Below are positions 1 to 6,647 of a DNA stretch of 9,159 nt, piece after piece (the first letter of the stretch is position 1; every line of letters starts with the position of its first letter). Both the position numbers and the translations under genes were made by a program. A model generated the notes under the pieces. The model had not been told where the DNA came from. It ran no database searches and was given only the letters and a program-made list of their open reading frames with translations. Source of the DNA: Candidatus Altimarinota bacterium (GTDB lineage: Bacteria > Patescibacteriota > Gracilibacteria > UM-FILTER-43-11); the NCBI GenBank assembly GCA_029934675.1, contig JAOZLT010000044.1:1-9159 (forward strand), in the 5' to 3' direction.

Positions 1-257
1 GCATAAAAAAATGCAGAAGACCACATATTGTTTGTGGGGATTTTAATATCTTTGATGGGCTTAGTGAAGTTAGTGAATTTATTAAAGAAAATGCCCTAAA
101 AGTGGTTCAGAATAAAGCTACATTCCCGTCATTTAAGCCAAAAAGACCTCTTGATCTTATATTTGCATGTAAGCAATTACAAATAAAAGCTGCGGGGGTA
201 ATTAAAGAGGTAATGTGGTCTGATCATTTGCCGGTATGGGTAGAGATTAATAATTAA
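1..257 (+). CDS. Endonuclease/exonuclease/phosphatase (EEP) family protein, C-terminal part only
   Basis: This is the 3' end of a gene that starts before the window; the reading frame begins at base 3 and ends with TAA at 255-257, giving about 84 codons. The translation shows the EEP-fold signatures in the correct order: IVCGDFNI (GDFN active-site motif), then TFPS, RPLDLIF (the RxDxIF-type strand) and SDHLPVWVEI, whose SDH holds the catalytic His/Asp pair near the C-terminus. In this superfamily (DNase I, exonuclease III, sphingomyelinase-like and related phosphodiesterases) these residues bind the divalent metal and cut a phosphodiester or phosphoester bond. With the N-terminal half missing the substrate cannot be told; the short spacing between motifs fits a small stand-alone EEP protein. 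Family assignment is firm, specific function unknown. Confidence 0.85.
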   Translation, partial: IKKCRRPHIVCGDFNIFDGLSEVSEFIKENALKVVQNKATFPSFKPKRPLDLIFACKQLQIKAAGVIKEVMWSDHLPVWVEINN

Positions 258-263
258 TATTAT

Positions 264-331
264 AGTCTCAAGTGCGAGTGCGAGTCTCAAAAATGAGATA
301 AGCCTTGAGACTTGAGACTCGCACTCGCACT
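264..331. repeat. 20-bp perfect inverted repeat with competing inner stems, between the EEP and ROK genes
   Basis: Bases 271-290 and 312-331 are exact reverse complements (20 bp, 21-nt loop). The arm is itself repetitive: GTGCGA occurs twice in tandem (272-283), and AGTCTCAA occurs at 264-271 and 283-290, with its complement TTGAGACT at 305-312 and 312-319. Alternative stems (264-271 or 283-290 with 305-312) would exclude part of the long stem. The structure starts a few bases after the EEP stop codon and ends 5 bases before the ROK start codon. It could end EEP transcription, although no real T-run follows, or mask the start of the ROK message. The hairpin is directly visible; its role is inference. 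Confidence 0.8.
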
Positions 332-336
332 ATTTT

Positions 337-1146
337 ATGCAAAATAAAATTAAATACATCGGAATAGACATCGGTGGTACAAAGATTCTGATTCAGGCTT
401 TTAGTAAGAAGCTTGAACTTATTAACGAGAAGATGATTAGAACTGATGTTCGGCATGGGAAAAAGGGGTTTTTGGAGCAAATATATAGTTTGATTGATGA
501 GTATTTTGGGCATTCGGTAAAAGGAATCGGAGTTGCGGTTCCCGGAATCGTAAATCAGAAAACCGGAGTGTTGGTAAATGCTCCGCATATTCCATCTGGT
601 AAAGATTTAAGACTTCGATTATTACTTGAAAAACGGTACAAAACAACGGTTCATGTGGATAATGATATCAATGCGTTTTTGGCTGCAGAATACCAAAATC
701 CACGCCTTAACCGATACAAAAATGTACTTGCCGTAATGGTGGGTACAGGATTTGGTGGCTCGGCAATTGTAAACGGAAAAATGATGTATGGAGCCAATGG
801 TTATGCAGGAGAATTTGGGCATATTGTGATAAATAAATCCGCAAAAATCCTCAAAACCTTGGAACAGAATACAAGTGGTTATTACAAAAAAAAGTATCCA
901 AAACTAACCAATGAGCTTGTTGAGAATTTAGGTATCGGACTTACAAATTTGAACCTAATTTTCAATCCAGATGCGATAGTATTAGGTGGTTCGGTTTATC
1001 TAAATCATGTTTCCAGAAATAAAAAGAAATTGGAGCGAGTAATTACAAAACATTCGCTTGCAAAACAGTCGCCAAAACTATTCGATGCCGGTTCTCAAAC
1101 TTCAGTTGCGAGAGGTGTGGTTTTGCTGATGTCGGATTTGTGTTAA
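337..1146 (+). CDS. ROK-family sugar kinase (probable glucokinase-like), short and lacking the zinc loop
   Basis: A 269-residue ROK (repressor, ORF, kinase) protein that would transfer phosphate from ATP to a hexose in the cytoplasm. Visible motifs are the phosphate-binding DIGGTK (11-16), VDNDIN (107-112) with the likely catalytic base D110, GTGFGG (136-141), AGEFGH (157-162) with sugar-binding E159 and H162, and NPDAIVLGGSV (210-220). The usual zinc-binding CxCGxxGC segment after the conserved His is absent, yet LE (175-176) and SG (180-181) that normally follow it are kept, so the loop has been trimmed. The helical segment after it is also short, which explains the length below the usual 300 or so. 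There is no helix-turn-helix domain, so this is a kinase, not a repressor. The start is fixed by the phosphate loop beginning at residue 11; no Shine-Dalgarno is seen. Glucose as substrate is inferred from the glucan genes downstream; another hexose is possible. Confidence 0.88.
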   Translation: MQNKIKYIGIDIGGTKILIQAFSKKLELINEKMIRTDVRHGKKGFLEQIYSLIDEYFGHSVKGIGVAVPGIVNQKTGVLVNAPHIPSGKDLRLRLLLEKRYKTTVHVDNDINAFLAAEYQNPRLNRYKNVLAVMVGTGFGGSAIVNGKMMYGANGYAGEFGHIVINKSAKILKTLEQNTSGYYKKKYPKLTNELVENLGIGLTNLNLIFNPDAIVLGGSVYLNHVSRNKKKLERVITKHSLAKQSPKLFDAGSQTSVARGVVLLMSDLC

Positions 1147-1367
1147 TCCTAACTGCCACTTTTTGATTCACTCCTATTTTGCCATCTCCAAACCAATCTG
1201 AGATTTAATTAGAATACCTGTATTGATATTGCGTTACACAAATATCAGACTTTTGGTCGGTAATATTTTTAGTGATACACAAATATATGAGACAGGTATC
1301 AAAAATATAGCGTAAATTTTCTTTTTTTAGAGTAAATGTTACAAATTTTCTGTAAATATTATATCAA

Positions 1368-1382
1368 TGTTACATTGTAACA
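1368..1382. promoter_or_regulatory. Perfect dyad TGTTACA-T-TGTAACA, operator-like
   Basis: Seven-base arms around one central base are exact reverse complements. A half site TGTTACA with a partial partner TGTAA lies 31 bp upstream (1337-1343 and 1351-1355), and GTTACA recurs at 1233-1238. The repeated half sites suggest a protein-binding site rather than a chance palindrome. It lies about 180 bp upstream of the promoter of the glycosyltransferase gene. The binding protein is unknown. Confidence 0.35.
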
Positions 1383-1387
1383 ATCCA

Positions 1388-1463
1388 ATTTCGCATTTCT
1401 GAATTCGCATTTCGCATTTTATTTAAAATTTGGCATTCAGAATTCTTCATTTGATTGCGAAAT
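1388..1463. repeat. ATTTCNN heptamer array with imperfect inverted partner
   Basis: Bases 1388-1415 read as four exact-length seven-base units: ATTTCGC, ATTTCTG, AATTCGC, ATTTCGC, followed by ATTTTAT. Complementary words (TTCAGAATTC around 1436-1445, and TTGCGAAAT at 1454-1462) lie downstream, so the stretch can fold into a long imperfect hairpin. The same words recur in spacers at 2851-2901, 4295-4378 and 6760-6940, so this is one member of a dispersed family. Confidence 0.65.
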
Positions 1464-1468
1464 CTTTC

Positions 1469-1488
1469 GGCTTACTTAAGCCATTTTT
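1469..1488 (+). terminator. Weak terminator-like stem (GGCTTA/TAAGCC) followed by T5
   Basis: GGCTTA (1469-1474) and TAAGCC (1477-1482) are exact reverse complements with only CT between them; in RNA the innermost pairs would open to leave a stem of about four to five pairs. ATTTTT follows. It could end read-through from the ROK gene before the next promoter. The stem is short, so confidence is low. Confidence 0.3.
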
Positions 1489-1489
1489 C

Positions 1490-1547
1490 AATATATTCAA
1501 ATTATAATATATTTTAATATATTAAACTCTGTACTATTCAATATATT
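1490..1547. promoter_or_regulatory. Cluster of four AATATATT sites upstream of the glycosyltransferase promoter
   Basis: The palindromic octamer AATATATT occurs at 1490-1497, 1506-1513, 1516-1523 and 1540-1547. The outer two sit inside identical TTCAATATATTC dodecamers (1487-1498 and 1537-1548, 50 bp apart), and the middle pair forms a 20-bp palindrome (1505-1524). The cluster ends 16 bp before the -35 box. It could be an UP-like element for RNA polymerase alpha or a set of operator sites; chance in AT-rich DNA cannot be excluded. Confidence 0.4.
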
Positions 1548-1563
1548 CGTCAATGCATGATGA

Positions 1564-1592
1564 TTGAGTTTTTAGCTTATTTCTGCTATAAT
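1564..1592 (+). promoter_or_regulatory. Sigma70-type promoter for the alpha-glucan genes
   Basis: TTGAGT (1564-1569) and TATAAT (1587-1592) are separated by exactly 17 bp, and the -10 box carries the extended TGn (TG at 1584-1585). This is a near-consensus housekeeping promoter. Transcription would start near 1599, leaving a leader of about 25 bases without a Shine-Dalgarno before the ATG at 1625. It is the only strong promoter I see ahead of the glycosyltransferase, GH57 and GH15 genes, so it probably drives all three. Confidence 0.75.
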
Positions 1593-1624
1593 ATTAAGAT
1601 TTCATAAAGACCGAAAAACAAAAA

Positions 1625-2851
1625 ATGCATATATTGATGTTTGGGTGGGAATTTCCCCCCATCAACAGCGGAGGATTGGGAGTTGCTTGCCACGGAATAG
1701 TGGAAGGACTAATTCATAACGGTCAACATGTTCATTTAGTACTCCCAAAAGTTACAGATGAGATGCAACAGTTTGATTCAAACGTATTTCAGCTTTTGGA
1801 TGCTAATAAGTCTGGCGGTAGTGTAGATACTACAAAAATTCCATCAACTTTATATTCACCATATACAAATCTTGATAGCTATGTACAGTTTATCAAGAAA
1901 ATAGGTAAAGAATCCGCAAATGATTTGTACGGTTCGAATTTGATTGATGAAGTACACCGTTATGCTATTAAAGGTGCTGAATATGCAAAAACATATCATC
2001 ATGATATTATTCACAGTCACGACTGGCTCACAGCTGAGGCTGGAATTCAGGCTAGCAAGATATCTGATAAACCACATATAATGCATGTACATGCTACTGA
2101 GTTTGACCGCAGTGGAGATAATCCAAACCAACAGGTTTATGATATGGAAAAGCGCGGTATGGAGAATGCTGACAGAGTTATCGCGGTAAGTGAATATACG
2201 AAAAAAATGCTTATAAAATACTATGGTCTACCTGAGCATAAGATTGATGTAGTGCATAATGCTGTGAAACCCAGTGTCAGTACATATCAAAAAAAACATG
2301 ATATTAGTAGGTCTGATCAGATTGTATTATTTTTGGGACGTATGACTATGCAGAAGGGGCCTGACTACTTTTTGAAGATGGCTAAAAAAGTTCTTGAGCA
2401 CAAAAAGAAAGTAAAATTTATAATGGCAGGTAATGGGGATATGATGGAGCAAGTTATAAAAATGGCAGTTGATCTTGGTATTGAACGTAATGTATTGTTT
2501 TCAGGTTTTCTAAAAGGAGATAAAGTGGGACAAGCTTATGCTAATGCCGATCTTTATGTCATGCCATCAGTATCCGAACCATTCGGTATTGCACCGTTAG
2601 AAGCAATCAAACACGGTGCACCAGTTCTTATATCTAAGCAATCCGGTGTATCGGAGATGATTAAGAATGCTTTACGAGTGGATTTTTGGGATGTTGATGA
2701 AATGGCTAATAAAGTCATATCTGTTTTAGACTATCCTGCCTTACATTCGACATTAAAGGAGCATAGTGAGAGAGAAGTCGATCGCATAAGTTGGCAAGAA
2801 CAAGCGAAACATATAATTACTTCGTACGATAAAGCCTTACGCTTCGCTTAA
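1625..2851 (+). CDS. GT4-family glycosyltransferase, glycogen/starch synthase-like
   Basis: A 408-residue GT-B glycosyltransferase of the glycogen-synthase-like branch of family GT4, expected to move a sugar from a nucleotide-sugar donor to a growing alpha-glucan in the cytoplasm. The opening MHILMFGWEFPPINSGGLG (GGLG at 16-19) is the donor-loop signature of this branch. HDIIHSHDW (126-134) and HVHATEF (154-160) belong to the N-terminal Rossmann domain. In the C-terminal domain FLGR (R239) and QKG (K244) would contact the donor phosphates, and E318/E326 in SEPFGIAPLE form the E-x7-E motif. The length is complete. The start is supported by the motif beginning at residue 2 and by the promoter just upstream. 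Close relatives lie beside GH57 and GH15 genes in other genomes, which supports a glucan role. ADP- or UDP-glucose as donor cannot be decided; another sugar polymer is the main alternative. Confidence 0.88.
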   Translation: MHILMFGWEFPPINSGGLGVACHGIVEGLIHNGQHVHLVLPKVTDEMQQFDSNVFQLLDANKSGGSVDTTKIPSTLYSPYTNLDSYVQFIKKIGKESANDLYGSNLIDEVHRYAIKGAEYAKTYHHDIIHSHDWLTAEAGIQASKISDKPHIMHVHATEFDRSGDNPNQQVYDMEKRGMENADRVIAVSEYTKKMLIKYYGLPEHKIDVVHNAVKPSVSTYQKKHDISRSDQIVLFLGRMTMQKGPDYFLKMAKKVLEHKKKVKFIMAGNGDMMEQVIKMAVDLGIERNVLFSGFLKGDKVGQAYANADLYVMPSVSEPFGIAPLEAIKHGAPVLISKQSGVSEMIKNALRVDFWDVDEMANKVISVLDYPALHSTLKEHSEREVDRISWQEQAKHIITSYDKALRFA

Positions 2852-2901
2852 TTTCTGATTTCTCATTTCTGATTTCTGAATCAAATCTATCATTCAGAAA
2901 T
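2851..2901. repeat. Four tandem ATTTCTG heptamers plus hairpin, right after the glycosyltransferase stop
   Basis: ATTTCTG, ATTTCTC, ATTTCTG and ATTTCTG run without gap from 2851 to 2878; the first A is the last base of the TAA stop codon. The fourth unit is part of a perfect 10-bp stem, ATTTCTGAAT (2872-2881) with ATTCAGAAAT (2892-2901), and a 10-nt loop. No T-run follows, so it is a poor intrinsic terminator; an mRNA processing or stabilising role inside the operon is possible. Confidence 0.75.
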
Positions 2902-2927
2902 TCTACAATTTAAATCAAAATTCACAA

Positions 2928-4295
2928 ATGAAAAATAAAAAAACAATCTGTTTCTACTTCCAAGTTCATCAGCCGTACAGGCTGAGTAAGTGCAATGTTT
3001 TTGAAATCGGGAATAAGGATAAATACTTTGAAGGACCGGAGAATTATGAAAATAAGAAAATATTTGAGAAGGTTGCTCATAAATGCTATTTGCCGACGAA
3101 CAAACTGATGTTGGAGTTATTAAACAAACATCCTGAATTCAGAATCAGCTATAGTCTTTCTGGTGTGTTTTTGGAGCAGTGTTTGGAATATGGAAAAATC
3201 GGAAAAGAAGTGCTGAAATCTTTTAAAGCAATATTCAAAACCGGTCAGGCAGAAATTTTGAGTGAAACTTATTATCACTCACTTGCATGGCTTTATTCCA
3301 AAGAGGAATTTGCACAACAAATTAGAAAACATGATGAACTGATTTATAAATTATTTAAGAAAAAACCTCAGATATTCCGTAACACGGAGCTGATTTATAA
3401 CAATGAGATTGCGGAATTTATACGGGAAATGGGGTTTAAGGGAATTCTGGCTGAGGGCTGGGATTATTACCTAGACTGGCGAAGCCCGAACCTTGTTCAT
3501 ACTCCCCATAAAGTAAATCTGCATTCTGAAGATAGGAAAATTGCCAAAGAATATGCGATTAAGAAAACTCACCCAAAAGAGTTTGCACTACTTCTTAAAA
3601 ACTATAAATTATCTGATGATATTGCATTCAGATTTAGTAATAAAAATTGGAGTGAGTGGCCGTTGAATACGAATAAATATGTGTCGTGGTTAAATGAGAC
3701 TGATGGCGATACCATCAATCTGTTCATGGATTATGAAACATTCGGTGAACATCAATGGGAGGATACTGGAATTTTTGAATTTATAAAACATCTGCCGGAA
3801 ACTGCTTTAAAAATGGATATTGGTTTTAAAACTCCATCCGAAACCATAAAAGCATATGATACTGCTGGAGATGTTAATGTACCTTATTTGATGTCGTGGG
3901 CGGATATGGAACGAGATCTTTCCGCATGGTGCAGTAATCAACTTCAAGAATCTGCATTAAAAAGGGTATTTGATATTGAACATGAACTAAAAAGTAATCC
4001 TGAAAAAATAGATGAAGATACACTTAGTACATGGAGAAAGTTGCAGACTTCTGACCACTTTTATTACATGTCTACCAAATACTGGAGTGACGGTGATGTG
4101 CATGCGTATTTTTCACCATATGAATCACCGTACGATGCCTTTATTACCTACATGAATACCTTGAATGATTTTGAGGAAAAGGTGGCAAGCAAAATGGAGA
4201 ATGCTGATTTGAGTAAAGCGTGTTTAGCGGTGGAGGAACTGCGTGTGAGGCTAAAAGAATTAGGTGGTGGCTATAGATCTACGATACGTACTTAA
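2928..4295 (+). CDS. GH57-family alpha-amylase-type glycoside hydrolase
   Basis: A 455-residue GH57 enzyme, a retaining family acting on alpha-1,4-glucans. The family's five conserved regions can be followed: HQP (14-16), ILSETYYHSL (110-119), RNTELIYNNE (151-160) with nucleophile E154, MDYETFGEHQWED (267-279) with acid/base D268, and the late YMSTKYWSDGDVHAYFSPY (380-398). There is no signal peptide or membrane segment, so it acts in the cytoplasm. It most resembles the compact GH57 'alpha-amylase' type found with glycogen-synthase and GH15 glucoamylase genes in bacteria and archaea. Amylase, 4-alpha-glucanotransferase or branching activity cannot be separated by eye; the length is below that typical of GH57 branching enzymes (over 500), which speaks against branching. 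It follows the glycosyltransferase by 76 bp of heptamer repeats and has no Shine-Dalgarno or clear promoter of its own. Confidence 0.9.
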   Translation: MKNKKTICFYFQVHQPYRLSKCNVFEIGNKDKYFEGPENYENKKIFEKVAHKCYLPTNKLMLELLNKHPEFRISYSLSGVFLEQCLEYGKIGKEVLKSFKAIFKTGQAEILSETYYHSLAWLYSKEEFAQQIRKHDELIYKLFKKKPQIFRNTELIYNNEIAEFIREMGFKGILAEGWDYYLDWRSPNLVHTPHKVNLHSEDRKIAKEYAIKKTHPKEFALLLKNYKLSDDIAFRFSNKNWSEWPLNTNKYVSWLNETDGDTINLFMDYETFGEHQWEDTGIFEFIKHLPETALKMDIGFKTPSETIKAYDTAGDVNVPYLMSWADMERDLSAWCSNQLQESALKRVFDIEHELKSNPEKIDEDTLSTWRKLQTSDHFYYMSTKYWSDGDVHAYFSPYESPYDAFITYMNTLNDFEEKVASKMENADLSKACLAVEELRVRLKELGGGYRSTIRT

Positions 4296-4378
4296 TTACG
4301 AATTTCGAATAACCAATTTCCAAAAGATTTCGAATTTCGAATATTGAAACATTATTTGGAGATTGGTAATTCTAAATT
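4295..4378. repeat. Heptamer-built 24-bp imperfect hairpin between GH57 and GH15 genes
   Basis: Arms 4301-4324 and 4355-4378 pair at 21 of 24 positions plus one G-U. The sequence is again made of seven-base steps: ATTACGA (4295-4301, beginning on the last base of the GH57 stop codon), ATTTCGA (4302-4308), ATAACCA, ATTTCCA, then in the loop ATTTCGA twice (4327-4340) and ATATTGA. The right arm ends 13 bases before the GH15 start codon. No T-run follows. Confidence 0.75.
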
Positions 4379-4391
4379 AAACATTTAATCA

Positions 4392-6362
4392 ATGCCTCGA
4401 GCAATTGTTACAGGTAACGGGAATTTGCAAGTTGGATTAGATTCAAAAAATATGATACGTGATATCTACTTTCCGTATGTTGGAATGGAGAATCATATTG
4501 CCTATCAACACTTTAATCGAATTGGAGTGCATATTGATGGTAAATTTTCGTGGTTATACGATGATAACTGGAAGCATAAAGTGAAGTATACTCCAGAGAC
4601 ACTTGTTACAGATTCTTATGCTGAAAATTCTGAACTTGAATTACAATTTAATTTTAATGATTTTGTATATCCATCTGAAAATGCTTTTATCAGAAAAATA
4701 ACAATACGAAATAAAGCAAATCATGACAGACCTTTGAAATTATTTTTCTCACAAGACCTACATTTGTACGGCGATAATCAACAAGATACTGCGTTTTATG
4801 AACCTGATTTAAAAGCTTTGGTACATTATCGCAAACGGCGATATTTTTGGTTTAGCGGGCTTTGTTGTAGCAAAGAGGGTATAGATTCATATACAACAGG
4901 TAAAAGTGAATATATGGGGTTTGAAGGGACTTGGAGAGATGCTGAAGATGGAATGCTTCATGAACATGGTATAGAACAAGGATCTGTGGATTCTACCGGT
5001 GAGTTTGACATTGTGGTTAAAGGCGATGATGTAATTACTATGTACTTCTGGATCTGTGCTGGACAAAAAATGGGGGATGTAGTAAGAATACATAAATTTA
5101 TTGTAGATGAGACACCAGAGAAATTACTCAAAAACACAATTAACTATTGGAAAAGCTGGGTAAACAAAGATGCTGAAAAAATCTCAGCCATATCACCTGA
5201 ACTACAACAAAACTACAAACAGAGCCTTCTTATCACTCGTACGCAGATAGATAATCGTGGAGCTATTATTGCCGCAAGTGACTTGGACATCATGAAATTT
5301 AATAAAGATACTTACACATACATGTGGCCAAGGGACGGCGCATGGGTCACTCTTGCATTAGACAAAGCCGGTTATGGTGAAATAAGCAAAAGGTTTTATG
5401 AATTCTGCTCTGAAATCGCAACCAATGACGGCTATTTATTGCCAAAATATAATGCAGATCATTCCGTTGGCTCTTCATGGCATCCATATATCAAAAATAA
5501 TAAAAAACAACTTCCAATACAGGAAGATGAATCTGGAATTGTGCTTTACGGACTATTTAAACATTATCAACAATTCGCTGATATTGAATTTGTCCAAAAA
5601 ATGTATAATCCGCTGATTAGGAGAATGGGTAATTTCCTGATGAAATACAGAGATGAAAAAACAGGACTTCCAAAGCCAAGTTATGATTTATGGGAGCGAG
5701 AAAGAGGAGTGTCGGCTTATACCTGCTCAACAGTTTATGCCGGCCTGATGTCAGCTTCACAACTTTCAAAAATACTCGGACACTTTAATCATCAACAAAG
5801 ATATGAAAAGGCAGCCCTTGAAGTTAGGGAAGCACTTATCAAATATCTTTATGATGAAGATAAAAAGAGATTTGTTAAAAGATTGTATGCTGATGAAAAA
5901 ACTGGTGAAATAAAAAAAGATTATATCATAGACGCCAGTATGCATGCACTATGGATGTTTGGTGTTTTGCCACCAGATGATGACAGGATTTTTGATACAA
6001 ATCAGGCAATTTACGATGCACTTTCTATTCCGACTGATGTAGGTGGTCTTACTCGCTACGAACATGATGATTACCAACGTGTACACGGTGATTATGGAGA
6101 CATACCTGGTAACCCCTGGATTATTACGACCTTATGGCATGCGCAATGGCTGTTGGAAATTGCCAAAGACAAAGAAGGATTAAAACCTGTAAAAAAGTAT
6201 TTAGATTGGACTGTAGGGCATATGAATGATGCCGGAATTTTACCTGAACAGCTTAGCCCTTTTAACGGCGAGCATCTTTCTGTTGCACCTTTAACATGGA
6301 GCCATGCTACGTTTATTGATACGGTGCTTAAGTATAATGAGAAATTGGAGGAATTATCGTAA
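4392..6362 (+). CDS. GH15-family glucoamylase-like enzyme
   Basis: A 656-residue inverting exo-acting alpha-glucosidase of the prokaryotic glucoamylase type, predicted to release beta-D-glucose from the non-reducing ends of alpha-glucans. An N-terminal beta-sandwich (about 1-255; GNGNLQVGLD and RDIYFPYVGMENH are typical) precedes the (alpha/alpha)6 barrel (about 270-650). In the barrel are YMWPRDGAW (310-318), QEDESG (377-382), YDLWERERG (431-439) with the likely general acid E435 (E437 as alternative), and LPEQLSP (617-623) with the likely general base E619. Both catalytic carboxylates and full length are present. There is no signal peptide, so the substrate is probably an internal glucan or imported oligosaccharide. 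Alpha,alpha-trehalase or glucodextranase-type activity occurs in GH15 and is the alternative, but the GH57 and glycosyltransferase neighbours favour glucoamylase. It lies 96 bp after the GH57 gene and converges on the cold-shock gene. Confidence 0.9.
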   Translation: MPRAIVTGNGNLQVGLDSKNMIRDIYFPYVGMENHIAYQHFNRIGVHIDGKFSWLYDDNWKHKVKYTPETLVTDSYAENSELELQFNFNDFVYPSENAFIRKITIRNKANHDRPLKLFFSQDLHLYGDNQQDTAFYEPDLKALVHYRKRRYFWFSGLCCSKEGIDSYTTGKSEYMGFEGTWRDAEDGMLHEHGIEQGSVDSTGEFDIVVKGDDVITMYFWICAGQKMGDVVRIHKFIVDETPEKLLKNTINYWKSWVNKDAEKISAISPELQQNYKQSLLITRTQIDNRGAIIAASDLDIMKFNKDTYTYMWPRDGAWVTLALDKAGYGEISKRFYEFCSEIATNDGYLLPKYNADHSVGSSWHPYIKNNKKQLPIQEDESGIVLYGLFKHYQQFADIEFVQKMYNPLIRRMGNFLMKYRDEKTGLPKPSYDLWERERGVSAYTCSTVYAGLMSASQLSKILGHFNHQQRYEKAALEVREALIKYLYDEDKKRFVKRLYADEKTGEIKKDYIIDASMHALWMFGVLPPDDDRIFDTNQAIYDALSIPTDVGGLTRYEHDDYQRVHGDYGDIPGNPWIITTLWHAQWLLEIAKDKEGLKPVKKYLDWTVGHMNDAGILPEQLSPFNGEHLSVAPLTWSHATFIDTVLKYNEKLEELS

Positions 6363-6374
6363 TTTGATATTACT

Positions 6375-6415
6375 AAAAAGGCCATCCAAACAATAATATC
6401 TGAACGACCTTTTTT
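6375..6415. terminator. Bidirectional terminator between GH15 and the cold-shock gene
   Basis: AAAAAGG (6375-6381) pairs with CCTTTTT (6408-6414), and CC/GA beside it allow one further wobble pair. The stem is flanked by A-runs and T-runs on the correct side for both strands: the plus strand ends in T6 (6410-6415) and the minus strand in T5. It lies 12 bp after the GH15 stop and 18 bp after the cold-shock stop, as expected for convergent genes sharing a terminator. The loop is long (about 26 nt), so strength is uncertain. Confidence 0.6.
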
Positions 6416-6433
6416 GGTTTTATTACAACGTTC

Positions 6434-6634
6434 TTATTGAACTAGTGTAACCTGAACAGCCCTTGGGCCTTTTTCAGAAGCTTCCTTTTCGAAAGTAACT
6501 TTGTCGCCTCTGTTTAAGTCGTTAAACTCAACTTCGACAAGATCGTTCATGTGAAAGAAAACGTCTTTCTCTTCTCCTTCCGGAGTAATGAACCCAAAGC
6601 CTTTTTCATTAAGGTTTTTTATAACACCTTCCAT
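6434..6634 (-). CDS. Cold-shock domain protein (CspA family)
   Basis: A 66-residue single cold-shock domain, a five-strand beta-barrel that binds single-stranded RNA/DNA and works as an RNA chaperone. Both nucleic-acid motifs are present: RNP1 KGFGFIT (11-17) and RNP2 DVFFH (24-28), followed by GDKVTFEKEASEKGPRAVQV typical of the last strands. The usual KWF(N) aromatic segment before RNP1 reads KNLN (6-9), so the stacking Trp and Phe are lost; I have the impression this is common in Patescibacteria cold-shock proteins. The start is fixed by domain length; there is no Shine-Dalgarno before the ATG. A promoter (6754-6727) and a leader hairpin (6690-6648) lie upstream, the arrangement expected if expression is controlled through the 5' leader. 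It converges with the GH15 gene and is unlikely to belong to the glucan operon. Confidence 0.93.
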   Translation of the reverse strand: MEGVIKNLNEKGFGFITPEGEEKDVFFHMNDLVEVEFNDLNRGDKVTFEKEASEKGPRAVQVTLVQ

Positions 6635-6647
6635 AATATAAAAGGTT

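Larger units (their letters stand above)
1147..1624. other. 478-bp spacer rich in regulatory-looking repeats, no gene seen
   Basis: No convincing coding frame or RNA gene is visible. The spacer holds, in order: an 11-bp direct repeat TACACAAATAT at 1235-1245 and 1276-1286; a perfect dyad at 1368-1382; a heptamer array and imperfect hairpin at 1388-1463; a small terminator-like stem at 1469-1482 followed by T5; four AATATATT sites at 1490-1547; and a strong promoter at 1564-1592. Most of these are listed separately. The density of symmetric elements suggests a control region for the downstream glucan genes rather than simple decay, but that is inference. Confidence 0.6.

Noticed and set aside
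268..588. Minus-strand open frame of 106 codons over the hairpin and the start of the ROK gene
   Set aside because: It overlaps the well-supported ROK coding region, has no protein features, and runs through the inverted repeat.
2904..2909. TACAAT as a -10 box for a separate GH57 promoter
   Set aside because: No acceptable -35 lies 16-18 bp upstream (the position reads TCAAAT), and the box is only 18 bases before the start codon. Co-transcription from the upstream promoter is simpler.
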